A stretch of DNA of 64,000 bases from Paraburkholderia guartelaensis (lineage in GTDB: Bacteria; Pseudomonadota; Gammaproteobacteria; Burkholderiales; Burkholderiaceae): positions 79,293-143,292 of the forward strand of contig NZ_SMOD01000023.1 of assembly GCF_004353905.1 (NCBI RefSeq). Direction: 5' to 3'. Each line of letters starts with the position of its first letter. Within the stretch, counting starts at the first letter, position 1. Positions 41,534-49,592 of this stretch are shown one piece after another. Below the pieces are notes generated by a model. That model had not been told where the DNA came from and made no database searches. It was given only the letters and a program-made list of their open reading frames with translations. The translations under genes were made by a program, and so were the position numbers.

Positions 41534-41722
41534 TCACCAGTCCAGGGGGACTCGGTCGTCGGATGCAATAAAGCCTTGCTGCACCTGTTCGGAGCCAATC
41601 CAGACGCGAGCGGTGAGGTCAACCTTGAGTGAGAACGCCCACGCTGACTCATAGTCGGGAAAATCGCGGTATCCGTAAAGACCGTCAGCGAACTCCCAGG
41701 ACACGCGAAATTTTTCTTCCAT
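41534..41722 (-). CDS. hypothetical protein, 62 residues
   Basis: ATG at 41722 with GAGAAGAGACG upstream. Sequence MEEKFRVSWEFADGLYGYRD then FPDYESAWAFSLKVDLTARVWIG has an alternating strand/helix pattern. Small proteins with this ExWEFxxGLYGYxDF style occur on mobile elements. Upstream gene of the trfA unit on the same strand. No function known. Confidence 0.5.
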   Translation of the reverse strand: MEEKFRVSWEFADGLYGYRDFPDYESAWAFSLKVDLTARVWIGSEQVQQGFIASDDRVPLDW

Positions 41723-42058
41723 CGTCTCTTCTCTGTTGTTGTGTGGTTGCGCAGGGCGCGTTGTGCGCCATGCAATCTATAGCGAGCGGAGGCTGCGGGC
41801 ATTCGGCCGGAGACGGTTTTTTCTGGCCACTGGAAAGGATTGGTTCTCCATTGTCGAGCGCGTTGCCGGCGGCAGGTTCGGTAGCGCAACATGCGATTTC
41901 CAGGCGACGCCATTGCGCTCGCGCGCTTGCTCAACGTCATGCGTCGTCGTTCATTGACTGTGGCTCAAATTTTTAGAGATATGAGCCTACGCTTTTCCGC
42001 CAGAAAGCCGTAAATTAGTCGAGGTGGCACAAGAAGATAATCAGACGGGGAGTTGACG
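41723..42058. other. 336-base divergent intergenic region
   Basis: No convincing gene. It separates the minus-strand trfA unit from the plus-strand gene at 42059, so it should contain promoters in both directions. Confidence 0.4.
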
Positions 42059-42610
42059 GTGGGAAAGGTAGTGAATCTCGAGGAGCACCGCAAGTTTGTG
42101 CAAAAGGACGACCCGGGTGCGTCCTTCGTAGAGCGACTGCCAGAGTCGCTACAAAAGAGCATGGCCGAGACTCGCCTGCGCATGCTCCGCACAGCGGAAG
42201 AATATGAGCACCTGCAACGTCTCGCGTCGTCGTTCAAACCGTCGACCATTCCTGCCCTCGACAACCCCGCTCTCGTCCCTCTCCTGAACCTCCGTTTCAA
42301 TAACGCGAAGCTGCGCGACCTGTTCTATCCGCTGCGCAGCAGCCTTTATTCCGCAGAATACGAGGCGCTGTACAGACGTTTCGGCCTGTACTTTCATACA
42401 TCTTCGATGTCGGACCCATCCGGGCACTTTCAGCTATGGGTGCTCGTCGGCCAACACCACCTCCGTACGGACAAAATCCGGGCTGCCTATGACAAGGTGG
42501 GCGTGAACTGGGTTGAAGCGGTGGTGAGCGCCGCTGCGGAGCTCAAGTTCGAGGAGAGGAAGGACGAGGGGCGGGCTCTGCTACTGATACCGCGCGAGTG
42601 TATGGTTTAA
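42059..42610 (+). CDS. hypothetical protein, 183 residues
   Basis: GTG start with GGGGAG 6 nt upstream; a TTG two codons earlier is possible. It begins with the VVNLEEHRKF motif common at the start of phage or ICE proteins. Soluble and helical with a few aromatic patches (RSSLYSAEYEALYRRFGLYF). The later part HFQLWVLVGQHHLRTDKIRAAY looks folded. No family recognised. First of two co-directional genes. Confidence 0.5.
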   Translation: MGKVVNLEEHRKFVQKDDPGASFVERLPESLQKSMAETRLRMLRTAEEYEHLQRLASSFKPSTIPALDNPALVPLLNLRFNNAKLRDLFYPLRSSLYSAEYEALYRRFGLYFHTSSMSDPSGHFQLWVLVGQHHLRTDKIRAAYDKVGVNWVEAVVSAAAELKFEERKDEGRALLLIPRECMV

Positions 42611-42696
42611 AGGTAGGACGAGCTATTTCTGCTGGTTGTCGTTCTCACTGGCCGGTGAACCAAGGCTGGTCGATTGGACTGAGCACAGGTTAGACG

Positions 42697-43647
42697 ATGA
42701 GCAACATCATTGAATTCAAGAAGAAGCCGGAGGCGGCTCTTGCGCCTGCTCCGGTTGAGGTCGGGCCCGAACACTACACGCCGGAGCATTACCGGCTGTC
42801 GGACTTGATGCGCTATGAGTTTTCGGAATCTACCTGGTCGGACAGGGACGGCTATTCCTATCAAAACACGCTGGAACAGCATGCCCACCTGGTGGCATTT
42901 TTCGCTGCGTTCGGATTCAAGTACGATGACCACGCCCATAGCGCTTTCCGGGCTTGGGCGGCTCTGAAGGACAAGTTTGTGCCGCATGTGGTGATGTGCC
43001 TCGAGCATTCGAGCACGTGGAATCTGGTCCGCAATGGGCTCGATGCGGAGCGTATTGCTTATGTCGAGGCTGTCGTTCGCCAGGATAAAAAGGCCATACG
43101 GCAGTACCGAATCGTTGCACAGCGAGAGTTGGATATCGCTCGTGGCAGAGCCGAGGAGGCTGAGAATACCGTCCAGTTCATGGACGTACAGATTCCGGCT
43201 GAGGCCTCGATGTTCGAGCGGGGCGTAACGAATCTCCAGTGGTATACGGCGCTTTCCTACTCGTTTTCGCCATTCGAAAAGACCGGTTCTGGCGAGTACC
43301 GGAACGACGAGCACGACATGTTCATTGCCCACGCGTACGTCTGCGGCTGGTCGTACGCCGACATTGCGCGCGACAAGATGCGGCTCGACGAGGTTGCGAG
43401 TATCTGCATCGGTATCCTCGGCTACCACTTCCGGCAAATGCATCAGATGGGGGATTGGCGATGGAACAAGGCTGCGGCCGAGAAGACCTTCGTGGGTTGT
43501 TCAGACAAGCTCATTCGCTATATCTCCGCGTGTCACGGAAAGCGCACCGACTCTGCACGAAAGCTGCGCGATGACGTCTGGCCAGAGCTCCTGGATTGGG
43601 CGCGATTTCACCCATACGACCGGTCCGTGTTCGGCCGTCGCCGATGA
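42697..43647 (+). CDS. hypothetical protein, 316 residues
   Basis: Starts MSNIIEFKKKPEAALAPAP, again the NIIEFKKK style of mobile-element proteins. The rest is helical and aromatic-rich (AHLVAFFAAFGFKYDDHAHS; HAYVCGWSYADIARDKMRLDE), with an HTH-like stretch in the latter. A hairpin follows the stop. No domain can be named. It could be a regulator or a structural partner; low certainty. Confidence 0.5.
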   Translation: MSNIIEFKKKPEAALAPAPVEVGPEHYTPEHYRLSDLMRYEFSESTWSDRDGYSYQNTLEQHAHLVAFFAAFGFKYDDHAHSAFRAWAALKDKFVPHVVMCLEHSSTWNLVRNGLDAERIAYVEAVVRQDKKAIRQYRIVAQRELDIARGRAEEAENTVQFMDVQIPAEASMFERGVTNLQWYTALSYSFSPFEKTGSGEYRNDEHDMFIAHAYVCGWSYADIARDKMRLDEVASICIGILGYHFRQMHQMGDWRWNKAAAEKTFVGCSDKLIRYISACHGKRTDSARKLRDDVWPELLDWARFHPYDRSVFGRRR

Positions 43648-43652
43648 ATAAC

Positions 43653-43673
43653 GAGCCCTCAAGTTAAGGGCTC
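43653..43673 (+). terminator. possible terminator hairpin
   Basis: GAGCCCT and AGGGCTC pair around 7 nt directly after the stop of the preceding gene. The T-tract (TCGTTCTCG) is poor. Confidence 0.4.
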
Positions 43674-43849
43674 TCGTTCTCGATGTTGCGCTTCAAGGAT
43701 TTCAGAGCTGTCTCACTCGACCTCGATGCCGCTTTCCTTCAGTCGGTATCGAGGTTTGTACCTTATACGCCTTTGTCGGCCCGTAAACGAATACTGAGTC
43801 AGATTTCGCGTACGTTTGAGAAAGAGGCATCGGCCCAGCCCGCCGTACT

Positions 43850-44053
43850 TCAGTGAAATGACGACGCTCCGAGCAGGTCACTGAGGTCCTCTTCAAGTGA
43901 AATCCAGTAAAGCTCCTTATCCGGCATGTCCTGCCGGCGCTCCGCCAGTTTGTCAGCGGCGAGCCTTTTCATTGTGGTGCGTGAAATTGTGAAGGTCGGA
44001 GCGTCCGGTGCGAAGAGGCTGGTCAAAGCTTGCTGCTCGATATTGGTGTACAT
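43850..44053 (-). CDS. hypothetical small protein, 67 residues
   Basis: ATG at 44053 with GAGAGATAAA upstream. Sequence MYTNIEQQALTSLFAPDAPT then FTISRTTMKRLAADKLAERRQD; helical, acidic C-terminus. The middle could be a single helix-turn-helix-like segment but is too short to call. No family recognised. Confidence 0.45.
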   Translation of the reverse strand: MYTNIEQQALTSLFAPDAPTFTISRTTMKRLAADKLAERRQDMPDKELYWISLEEDLSDLLGASSFH

Positions 44054-44464
44054 GAAATTTATCTCTCAGTTTTGATAATTATAAACTCGCTTATGCACTG
44101 AGCCACGAATAGCTGGCGACGAATTCATGAAAGAAGGCGACCTGAATCTAATGAGTCAACCGTTTTCAATGTCACGAGAAAGGAGCGGGAAAGCACGCTG
44201 ACGAATTCCGGACTCGCGGGAGGCGGGCGGGGATTCCGGCGGGCGTGCCGTGCCAAAGCTGCCGGCTACCCCCTGATGCCGGATTCCTGGCCGGTCCATT
44301 GGGAAGTATCAGTCTTATTTAATCCATTAAAAAGAACTGGTTTTATTCTGGCCTTTAAAAAGGAATGGTTTTTAAGAGCACTGATTTGGTGCTAAGTATT
44401 TAATCGTTGACAACCTGAGTTTTAAAGCCGTAGAGTGAATGCCATTGTTTGACGCGGGGAATAA
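44054..44464. other. 411-base AT-rich non-coding region
   Basis: No gene seen. The right half is distinctly AT-rich compared with its surroundings and holds the promoter candidate at 44407-44436. Confidence 0.45.
44407..44436 (+). promoter_or_regulatory. candidate promoter for the 44465-47234 gene set
   Basis: Perfect TTGACA, an 18-nt spacer and TAGAGT, located 29 bases before the first ATG of a run of co-directional small genes. Confidence 0.45.
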
Positions 44465-44632
44465 ATGAGGAAGGCAATAAAAATTGTCAAAGTGTTACTG
44501 CTGGTGCTACTTGTGAGCGAGCTCTTGGCGTGGCTGGCATTCGGCATCCCGCCGCTTCGGTGGCATGGATGGTATCTGCTCGCGGTGCCACTCGGCGTGT
44601 TCATTTTCTGGCCTACAAAACGGGGTAAATAA
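44465..44632 (+). CDS. 55-residue two-helix membrane peptide
   Basis: ATG with GGGGA upstream. A basic N-terminus, hydrophobic helix (VLLLVLLVSELLAWLAF), short turn, second helix (WYLLAVPLGVFIFW) and basic end (TKRGK). The next gene starts one base after the stop. It has the look of a small holin- or pore-like or scaffold peptide; nothing further can be said. Confidence 0.5.
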   Translation: MRKAIKIVKVLLLVLLVSELLAWLAFGIPPLRWHGWYLLAVPLGVFIFWPTKRGK

Positions 44633-44633
44633 C

Positions 44634-45164
44634 ATGGCAAACATCCTGATACTGGACGCGTTCAGGGCGCGCAGGGTCGTGGAAAGGCTGCACGGCAAGG
44701 CGTTTTCTTTTCTCAACAGCGATGAGCGATACGCGCCGCAGCGGGCTGAGCACGCGGACATGCAGGCTCGTGCGGCACGATTTTCGGTAGGTAACGCCCC
44801 CGGATTCCTGAATTCGCCGATTCTCGAGCCGTTGCGCAACCAGCGGGTTCGAGGAAAGGCGATTCAGCAGATTGTTGGGGAACGTATGGATGACGCTGAG
44901 CACCTGCCAGCGTATCTGTCCGATGGCCTGGCTCGCCACGGCCTGCGGCTGACGACGCAGTCTACGTACAAGCACCGGCAACCCGGTGTGCTCGTCGATT
45001 TGCGCTGTGGCGGAGCGGTTGAGCGTCTCTACATCGCGGAGGGATTTTCACCGACGTGGCGGGACCTGCTGATTGCTGAAGCCGATGGGCTCATCGTCGA
45101 CCCGACGGACCCCAGGCTGACGCCATTAGGGCGCTTCTATGCGTACGCGTTTTATCGTGTCTGA
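44634..45164 (+). CDS. hypothetical protein, 176 residues
   Basis: Starts MANILILDAFRARRVVERLH one base behind the small membrane peptide gene. The C-terminal half carries a strand-rich segment with GVLVDLRCGGAVERLYIAEGF. No signal or membrane segment. Not recognised. Second gene of a run of seven co-directional unknown genes. Confidence 0.5.
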   Translation: MANILILDAFRARRVVERLHGKAFSFLNSDERYAPQRAEHADMQARAARFSVGNAPGFLNSPILEPLRNQRVRGKAIQQIVGERMDDAEHLPAYLSDGLARHGLRLTTQSTYKHRQPGVLVDLRCGGAVERLYIAEGFSPTWRDLLIAEADGLIVDPTDPRLTPLGRFYAYAFYRV

Positions 45165-45220
45165 CGGCTGCATGGACGTCGCCGTGGTCGAGAGAACAAT
45201 ATCCGATTGAGTGGGGGAAT

Positions 45221-45523
45221 ATGCGTAGCGTGATAGCAGAAGCGGCCCAACGAGTGCGAGCTGCAAACAGGCGGCCGAGCGCAGGGGAACTGGAAACGTT
45301 CGAGCAATTGCTCGAAGCGGTGCGCTTGTACGGTTCGCCCATTGGCCGGCAAGCCGAGGTACTCGACATGATTGCGAGTCGGAACGGGGAGCTGTTCAGC
45401 CAGTTCGAGTTGCCCGTCGCCGACTTTGAGGCAGTCGGAAGAATGGAGGAAGAAGACTGGCTTTTCGTCCAGCTGCAGCTGGCCTTGCTACGTGCAGCGC
45501 GCGAGGTGATTGAGTCAAGTTGA
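45221..45523 (+). CDS. hypothetical protein, 100 residues
   Basis: ATG with GGGGGA 4 nt upstream. Entirely helical by eye (VIAEAAQRVRAANRRPSAGE; FVQLQLALLRAAREVIESS), acidic. No family recognised. Confidence 0.5.
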   Translation: MRSVIAEAAQRVRAANRRPSAGELETFEQLLEAVRLYGSPIGRQAEVLDMIASRNGELFSQFELPVADFEAVGRMEEEDWLFVQLQLALLRAAREVIESS

Positions 45524-45590
45524 TTGTTGCGATGTGCGTGGAGTTAACTTCGATGCATTGTTGTGTATAACTAAATATATGTGAGGAAAT

Positions 45591-45977
45591 ATGAGAGCTG
45601 CATCTACTGAATTGACCCGTATCTGCCTGATTGGCGGCGACTGGGAGGGGCATCGTGTCGAGAGTTCGCTCCACAGGTTCACCGGAACCGCCGATTACGC
45701 GGAGGATTTCGACGAATTCGACGCAGTGGTCTCGGACTTCATCAACTTCAGTCCGTACATTCACTACGACCCGGAAACCAAAAACATCGTGAAGGTGACC
45801 ACTGACCTAGCTCTCTGTGCTGTCGGCGGAGATGGGCTCATGTACGAGATTGTGGGTCTCGACGTGGTGAAAATGCGGATGCCGGAAGATGACACGCTGT
45901 ATGAGTGGTACCTGGCGTATGCAGGTATTCACCCCCGGAGCCCCGACGGTGGTAGCGCAGAGGGTAACCGCGTCTGA
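45591..45977 (+). CDS. hypothetical protein, copy 1 of a tandem paralogue pair
   Basis: 128 residues with GAGGAAAT before the ATG. It shares with the next gene the pattern LTRICLIGGDWEG, then acidic FDEFDAVVSDF, then YIHYDPE...IVKV and a C-terminal MPEDDTLYEWYLAY. The second copy reads LTRVCVIGGDWNG, FDTFERIF, YVHYDDEPGHVVRI, MPNYDTLLAWY. Soluble, acidic. The pair arose by duplication and has diverged well, so both are likely under selection. No function known. Confidence 0.55.
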   Translation: MRAASTELTRICLIGGDWEGHRVESSLHRFTGTADYAEDFDEFDAVVSDFINFSPYIHYDPETKNIVKVTTDLALCAVGGDGLMYEIVGLDVVKMRMPEDDTLYEWYLAYAGIHPRSPDGGSAEGNRV

Positions 45978-46056
45978 GCGCTCTATGACGGGCGGAGCAT
46001 GCGACGCGCACTCCGCCTAGTCCCTATATGAAAAGAACCTGACTTGAGGAGAATGA

Positions 46057-46473
46057 ATGGATATTGCTTCGATTGACCTTACTCGCGTCTGTGTCATTGG
46101 CGGCGATTGGAATGGACGGTGTGTAGAGGGGTACAACGAATTTGGTGACCCGGAGACCTATCGCGACTTCGACACGTTCGAGCGCATTTTCCGGACGCTC
46201 GTCAAAGAGTGTCCATACGTGCACTACGACGATGAACCCGGGCATGTTGTGCGGATTCACGACGACACCGTCCTCATGGAATACGGCCGGTACGGCGACG
46301 AGGTGGTGAGGAAAGGGCTCAGGGTGCTCAAGCTTGAGATGCCGAATTACGATACCTTGCTCGCGTGGTATGGCGAACTTAAGGCCGTGTGGGGAGATAG
46401 TCCAGGCGACGGTGGTGAAAGCCCCAGCGCGCTGCAGGTTGTGCTGACTACCACCACGTTGAGCAATGAATGA
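46057..46473 (+). CDS. hypothetical protein, copy 2 of a tandem paralogue pair
   Basis: 138 residues with GAGGAGAATGA before the ATG. A clear relative of 45591-45977 along its whole length, with a longer polar C-terminus. Acidic and soluble. The stop overlaps the next gene by eight bases. No known family. Confidence 0.55.
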   Translation: MDIASIDLTRVCVIGGDWNGRCVEGYNEFGDPETYRDFDTFERIFRTLVKECPYVHYDDEPGHVVRIHDDTVLMEYGRYGDEVVRKGLRVLKLEMPNYDTLLAWYGELKAVWGDSPGDGGESPSALQVVLTTTTLSNE

Positions 46474-46897
46474 CGCCGCGTTCGTCGCCATCGCGGCGAA
46501 AATTACAGAGGAGCCGCGCTTGCACGGAGCGACGAAAGCCGTCCGTCAGGCGGCGTATCGTGCACGCCGCACGGGTCTGAAGGTGCTTGAGAAAGCTGCG
46601 CGCGCAAGGGAGTTTGATGACTCCGTGCTGGAGGCTGCCTTCGCCCGCTATGGGATTCGACTGGTCCGCAGCGCCAGCGCATACAGCGTCGTCGTGGACG
46701 GCGGTGGCCTTGATGTACGACGGAGCATCGTGAAAGCGCTGCGTTGGTACTGCCGTTCGCGCTACGTGAGCGCACACAACGCTGCGCGCCCATGCCTGAA
46801 GAAGGAGCGCGAGGAGCGACGTGCCCAGCTGGCCGCGATGGGAATCGACATGACTCGATTCCTCGCGGTCTGCTCGGTCATTGACGAGGTTCGATAG
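46466..46897 (+). CDS. hypothetical basic protein, 143 residues
   Basis: Starts MNDAAFVAIAAKITEEPRLH, overlapping the previous gene. Rich in Arg/Ala with helices (AVRQAAYRARRTGLKVLEKA; LKKEREERRAQLAAMGID). The basic character could mean nucleic-acid binding. Not recognised. Confidence 0.5.
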   Translation: MNDAAFVAIAAKITEEPRLHGATKAVRQAAYRARRTGLKVLEKAARAREFDDSVLEAAFARYGIRLVRSASAYSVVVDGGGLDVRRSIVKALRWYCRSRYVSAHNAARPCLKKEREERRAQLAAMGIDMTRFLAVCSVIDEVR

Positions 46898-46976
46898 TTA
46901 CATCGACCCGAATGAATCGTTTCACTTAATAACCGAAAAAATCCTGTTGCCAGGAGACCTACGAGGAATTCGAACC

Positions 46977-47234
46977 ATGAGCAGAACAATTGGCGAGCAG
47001 CAGTTTCGCAAGTGCATGAACGCCGCCGAAATGCTGAGCGAGAGCGCCACCAATCAGGATGAAATTGACTATCTCCACGGATATCGGTACGGCCTGCGGC
47101 GTTGTTACCACGGCAAGGAGTTTGGGTCAGACGCGGAAATCGCGCAAATGCTTAGTCGGGAAGGCGCAATGCAGGACGGGTTCCGCCACGGGCTTGTTGG
47201 TATACCCGTTGCTTTGTCGCGTTTTGGCGATTGA
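46977..47234 (+). CDS. hypothetical protein, 85 residues
   Basis: ATG at 46977 with GAGGA upstream, preferred over a longer frame from 46881. Sequence MSRTIGEQQFRKCMNAAEML onward. It contains DYLHGYRYGLRRCYHGKEFGS and GFRHGLVG, repeated G-x-R-x-G-L type turns. Last gene of the run. Not recognised. Confidence 0.5.
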   Translation: MSRTIGEQQFRKCMNAAEMLSESATNQDEIDYLHGYRYGLRRCYHGKEFGSDAEIAQMLSREGAMQDGFRHGLVGIPVALSRFGD

Positions 47235-47274
47235 GTGCCGGCAGCCATTCCGGGTCACCTGGATTCCGTTCGCA

Positions 47275-47781
47275 TCATGTCGCCTTGTTGGGCTGGTGGC
47301 GACGATAAAGCCAGTACGCCATTAACGCCGCTTCGCACTTGTCGATGCGGCAGCGTGATGGAATCCTGTCGCCGAACAGTTCCTGTGCTCGCTTGCGACT
47401 TGTCGTCTTGTCTGCCGTTACGCCGAGACTGCGCTTCCAAACGGATGCAGTAGGGAACTCGACCAACGCACCGAGCGCCACAGCCGCACCATAGGCGCTG
47501 CCGGCGGCGAGACTGAGCGTCACAAGCGACGCCGCGTTGTCAATTCGGAATGCCAGCGGACGCTCGATGGCAACAGCCACTGCGCCGTGCGTCGCTTCCT
47601 CTCGAAGCACTTGACTGACGGCTTCGGCACCTAGCACCTCCACACTCCCAGCGTTTTCCAGTCTGATGAGCGCGCCGGACGCATTGAGCACTGCGATGGC
47701 ACCTTTGCGACCGGGGTCAACGGCGAGGTATCGCTCAAAGCGCGGAGTCTGGGAGAGGCGGTTGGAGGGATAGGTTGGCAT
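47275..47781 (-). CDS. RuvC-like Holliday-junction resolvase
   Basis: 168 residues. RNase H/RuvC fold with catalytic acids in order: YLAVDPGRKGAIAVL (Asp in DPG), AVAIERPLAF (Glu) and CRIDKCEAALMAYWLY (Asp/Glu near the C-terminus), with TADKTTSRKRAQELFG before it. This is the layout of phage and mobile-element RuvC-like nucleases rather than chromosomal RuvC. It may resolve recombination or replication intermediates of the island. It is the only minus-strand gene in a long plus-strand stretch. Confidence 0.75.
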   Translation of the reverse strand: MPTYPSNRLSQTPRFERYLAVDPGRKGAIAVLNASGALIRLENAGSVEVLGAEAVSQVLREEATHGAVAVAIERPLAFRIDNAASLVTLSLAAGSAYGAAVALGALVEFPTASVWKRSLGVTADKTTSRKRAQELFGDRIPSRCRIDKCEAALMAYWLYRRHQPNKAT

Positions 47782-48167
47782 TCGTATTCACAGGAGCTTT
47801 TCCCCGTATAGGAACTCGTTGGGCGAACGCAGTAGTCGAGGCGGTCTTCCTACCGGGCATTAGTTCGGGTCCTGAGCCGACGACGTGGCAAGGTACCCGG
47901 GTGATGTTCTGGCCAAGCGGCCCGGTATTGTTCGTGAGGCTTTCTAATGGTGCTATCCGGAGACAGCTGGCGCACCCGTGTTGCCGTACCGCGAGAACCG
48001 TGGTTCGACCACCTCTTGACGATAGCCTCACTGGTCAGTTATCTTTGTCGCGCTCGCCACACCTACGCGAGCTCTGCTACCTCGCTGCTTGCAGCGAATC
48101 CTTTTAAGCCCCGAGCGACACCGTCGCCGGCCTGATGGATTCGTTCGCGCACAGCGCAGAGGTACAC
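47782..48167. other. 386-base region without a confident gene
   Basis: Frames here have no ribosome-binding sites or family features. The region presumably carries promoters for the divergent resolvase gene and the gene at 48168. Confidence 0.4.
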
Positions 48168-48416
48168 ATGAACCAGAGCTCCGCATCTAGCAGAAAATCC
48201 CGCCGTAGCAATCTCCCAACTAGCCCGAGCCGCAAGGTCATCTGGGCCAGCAGGCCGTTTCGCGGCCGACTCGGCGCGTACGTTGGCATTGCCCTCGAAG
48301 CCTACCGGCTGTCGGTGGCGATACACACACCCGCTGGCCCGCGCTGGGTTCCGGTCCGCGAAGCCCTTTCCGCTTTAGAAGCTGAATCCTGGGCCGCATC
48401 CGGATTCACCCGCTGA
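48168..48416 (+). CDS. hypothetical protein, 82 residues
   Basis: ATG at 48168 preceded by AGAGG 6 nt away, preferred over an in-frame ATG at 48135 with no site. Basic Ser/Arg-rich N-terminus, then a strand-like segment (LGAYVGIALEAYRLSVAIHT) and a helix. Not recognised. Confidence 0.45.
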   Translation: MNQSSASSRKSRRSNLPTSPSRKVIWASRPFRGRLGAYVGIALEAYRLSVAIHTPAGPRWVPVREALSALEAESWAASGFTR

Positions 48417-48589
48417 CGAGGCCGGCAGGGCACGCCGTGGAGCTGCTGCGCCAGGCAACGCCCTCTCATTCCAATCGACCACTTGAAGACGTGCGCCTTC
48501 CTGACCTGCGCAGGCGCAATCGCTCGAACCGAAGCCCCGCTCATCGGGTTGCTATACGGTTCATACAGGACAAATTGAGGACACAAGAA

Positions 48590-49033
48590 ATGCTGAAATT
48601 GACGTTTTACCGGAACTCCAACAACCTCTGGATTGGTGATTTGCACGATGGGGAAACGCGTTTGCTCGCCACGACTCATCCCGCGACTATTGCAGCGGCA
48701 GTCTTCGCGATGGACGAGTACAGCGTGCGCGTCGAGACCGAGAAAGCCGGCTTCGACGCAGATTTTCCGTTGAGGATGGAGGAGATTCCGTCTTGGCTCT
48801 CATTCATGCTCGACGCCGAAATGGCCGAGTGGATGTGCGCGCTGTACACGTTCTCGCAACTCGATTTCGCCAACCCTCATCCGGAAGATACGCAGGCTGA
48901 CATCCACTTCCGGACGGCAATTCATCACCTGCCACCTGAGCTCGTGAAAGTCCGCCCCGCTGAGGCGGAGCCGAAGGGGTTCAAGAAGCAGCTGAAGAAG
49001 AGGAATCAGTTCATCTACTACCCGTCGTGCTAG
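48590..49033 (+). CDS. hypothetical protein, 147 residues
   Basis: ATG at 48590 with GAGGA upstream; an upstream in-frame extension is basic and improbable. Starts MLKLTFYRNSNNLWIGDLHD; a small alpha/beta protein with an acidic middle and Lys-rich end (KGFKKQLKKRNQF). A strong terminator follows. Not recognised. Confidence 0.5.
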   Translation: MLKLTFYRNSNNLWIGDLHDGETRLLATTHPATIAAAVFAMDEYSVRVETEKAGFDADFPLRMEEIPSWLSFMLDAEMAEWMCALYTFSQLDFANPHPEDTQADIHFRTAIHHLPPELVKVRPAEAEPKGFKKQLKKRNQFIYYPSC

Positions 49034-49082
49034 AGGCGGCTCGCCCACCGAGGCGAAGCTTGATTTTGGTTTGATTCATGAG

Positions 49083-49113
49083 GCCCGCGCCGAGATTTCG
49101 GCGCGGGCTTTGT
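49083..49113 (+). terminator. intrinsic terminator
   Basis: A perfect 11-bp stem GCCCGCGCCGA/TCGGCGCGGGC with a 4-nt loop, followed by TTTGT. It closes the preceding plus-strand unit. Confidence 0.7.
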
Positions 49114-49592
49114 CTGAGGCCTTTTCAGGTTGTGTCGAGCATTCGCGCCGCGCCCGGCTGAGAGATATGCCCGTCGCATGCTCGCGTTGCTGTGTGTGCG
49201 CGAGGTAGCGCGGCAGTGGTATCAGTTGTATCGCTTCCGGTTTGGGGCAGGGCTAATGGCCGCCTGAGGTAATGGTCATTTTGCGGGCAATTGTCCATCG
49301 GTGGCGATTGCCGAGACCCGGAAACCAAAACGACGGAGCGGTGTTGCTCCGTCGATGACTAATGGAGTGACTGCGCGGCGCGAGCTCGACTGTGATGCAC
49401 AGTGATTGCGCGTTCCGGAGGACGGCGACTCCAGACGGCCTGCCACGGAAGCCGGTCGCCCCAAAAGTCTTGAAAGGCCGCGACAACTGGAAGGAGGTTA
49501 AGACGTTGATGGAGCCGTGGCACGGGGGCGCGAGTAGAATTGCGACAAAGCTCCTCCGGTGCAGGGGGCGCGCCTTGTTACGAGTACATGAA
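49114..49592. other. upstream region of the type I restriction operon
   Basis: About 480 bases with no convincing gene. The hsdM frame is open back to 49392, but those residues do not match the family. The operon promoter should lie here. Confidence 0.45.

Noticed and set aside
41423..41580. Plus-strand frame with an HTH-like stretch (RLADFARQAGVTSAAVCQLW)
   Set aside because: Attractive as a Cro-like peptide, but it runs into the better supported minus-strand gene 41534-41722 and lacks a ribosome-binding site. Kept only as a note.
47775..48107. 110-residue plus-strand frame between the resolvase gene and 48168
   Set aside because: Mixed Cys/Arg/Pro composition, no ribosome-binding site and no domain.
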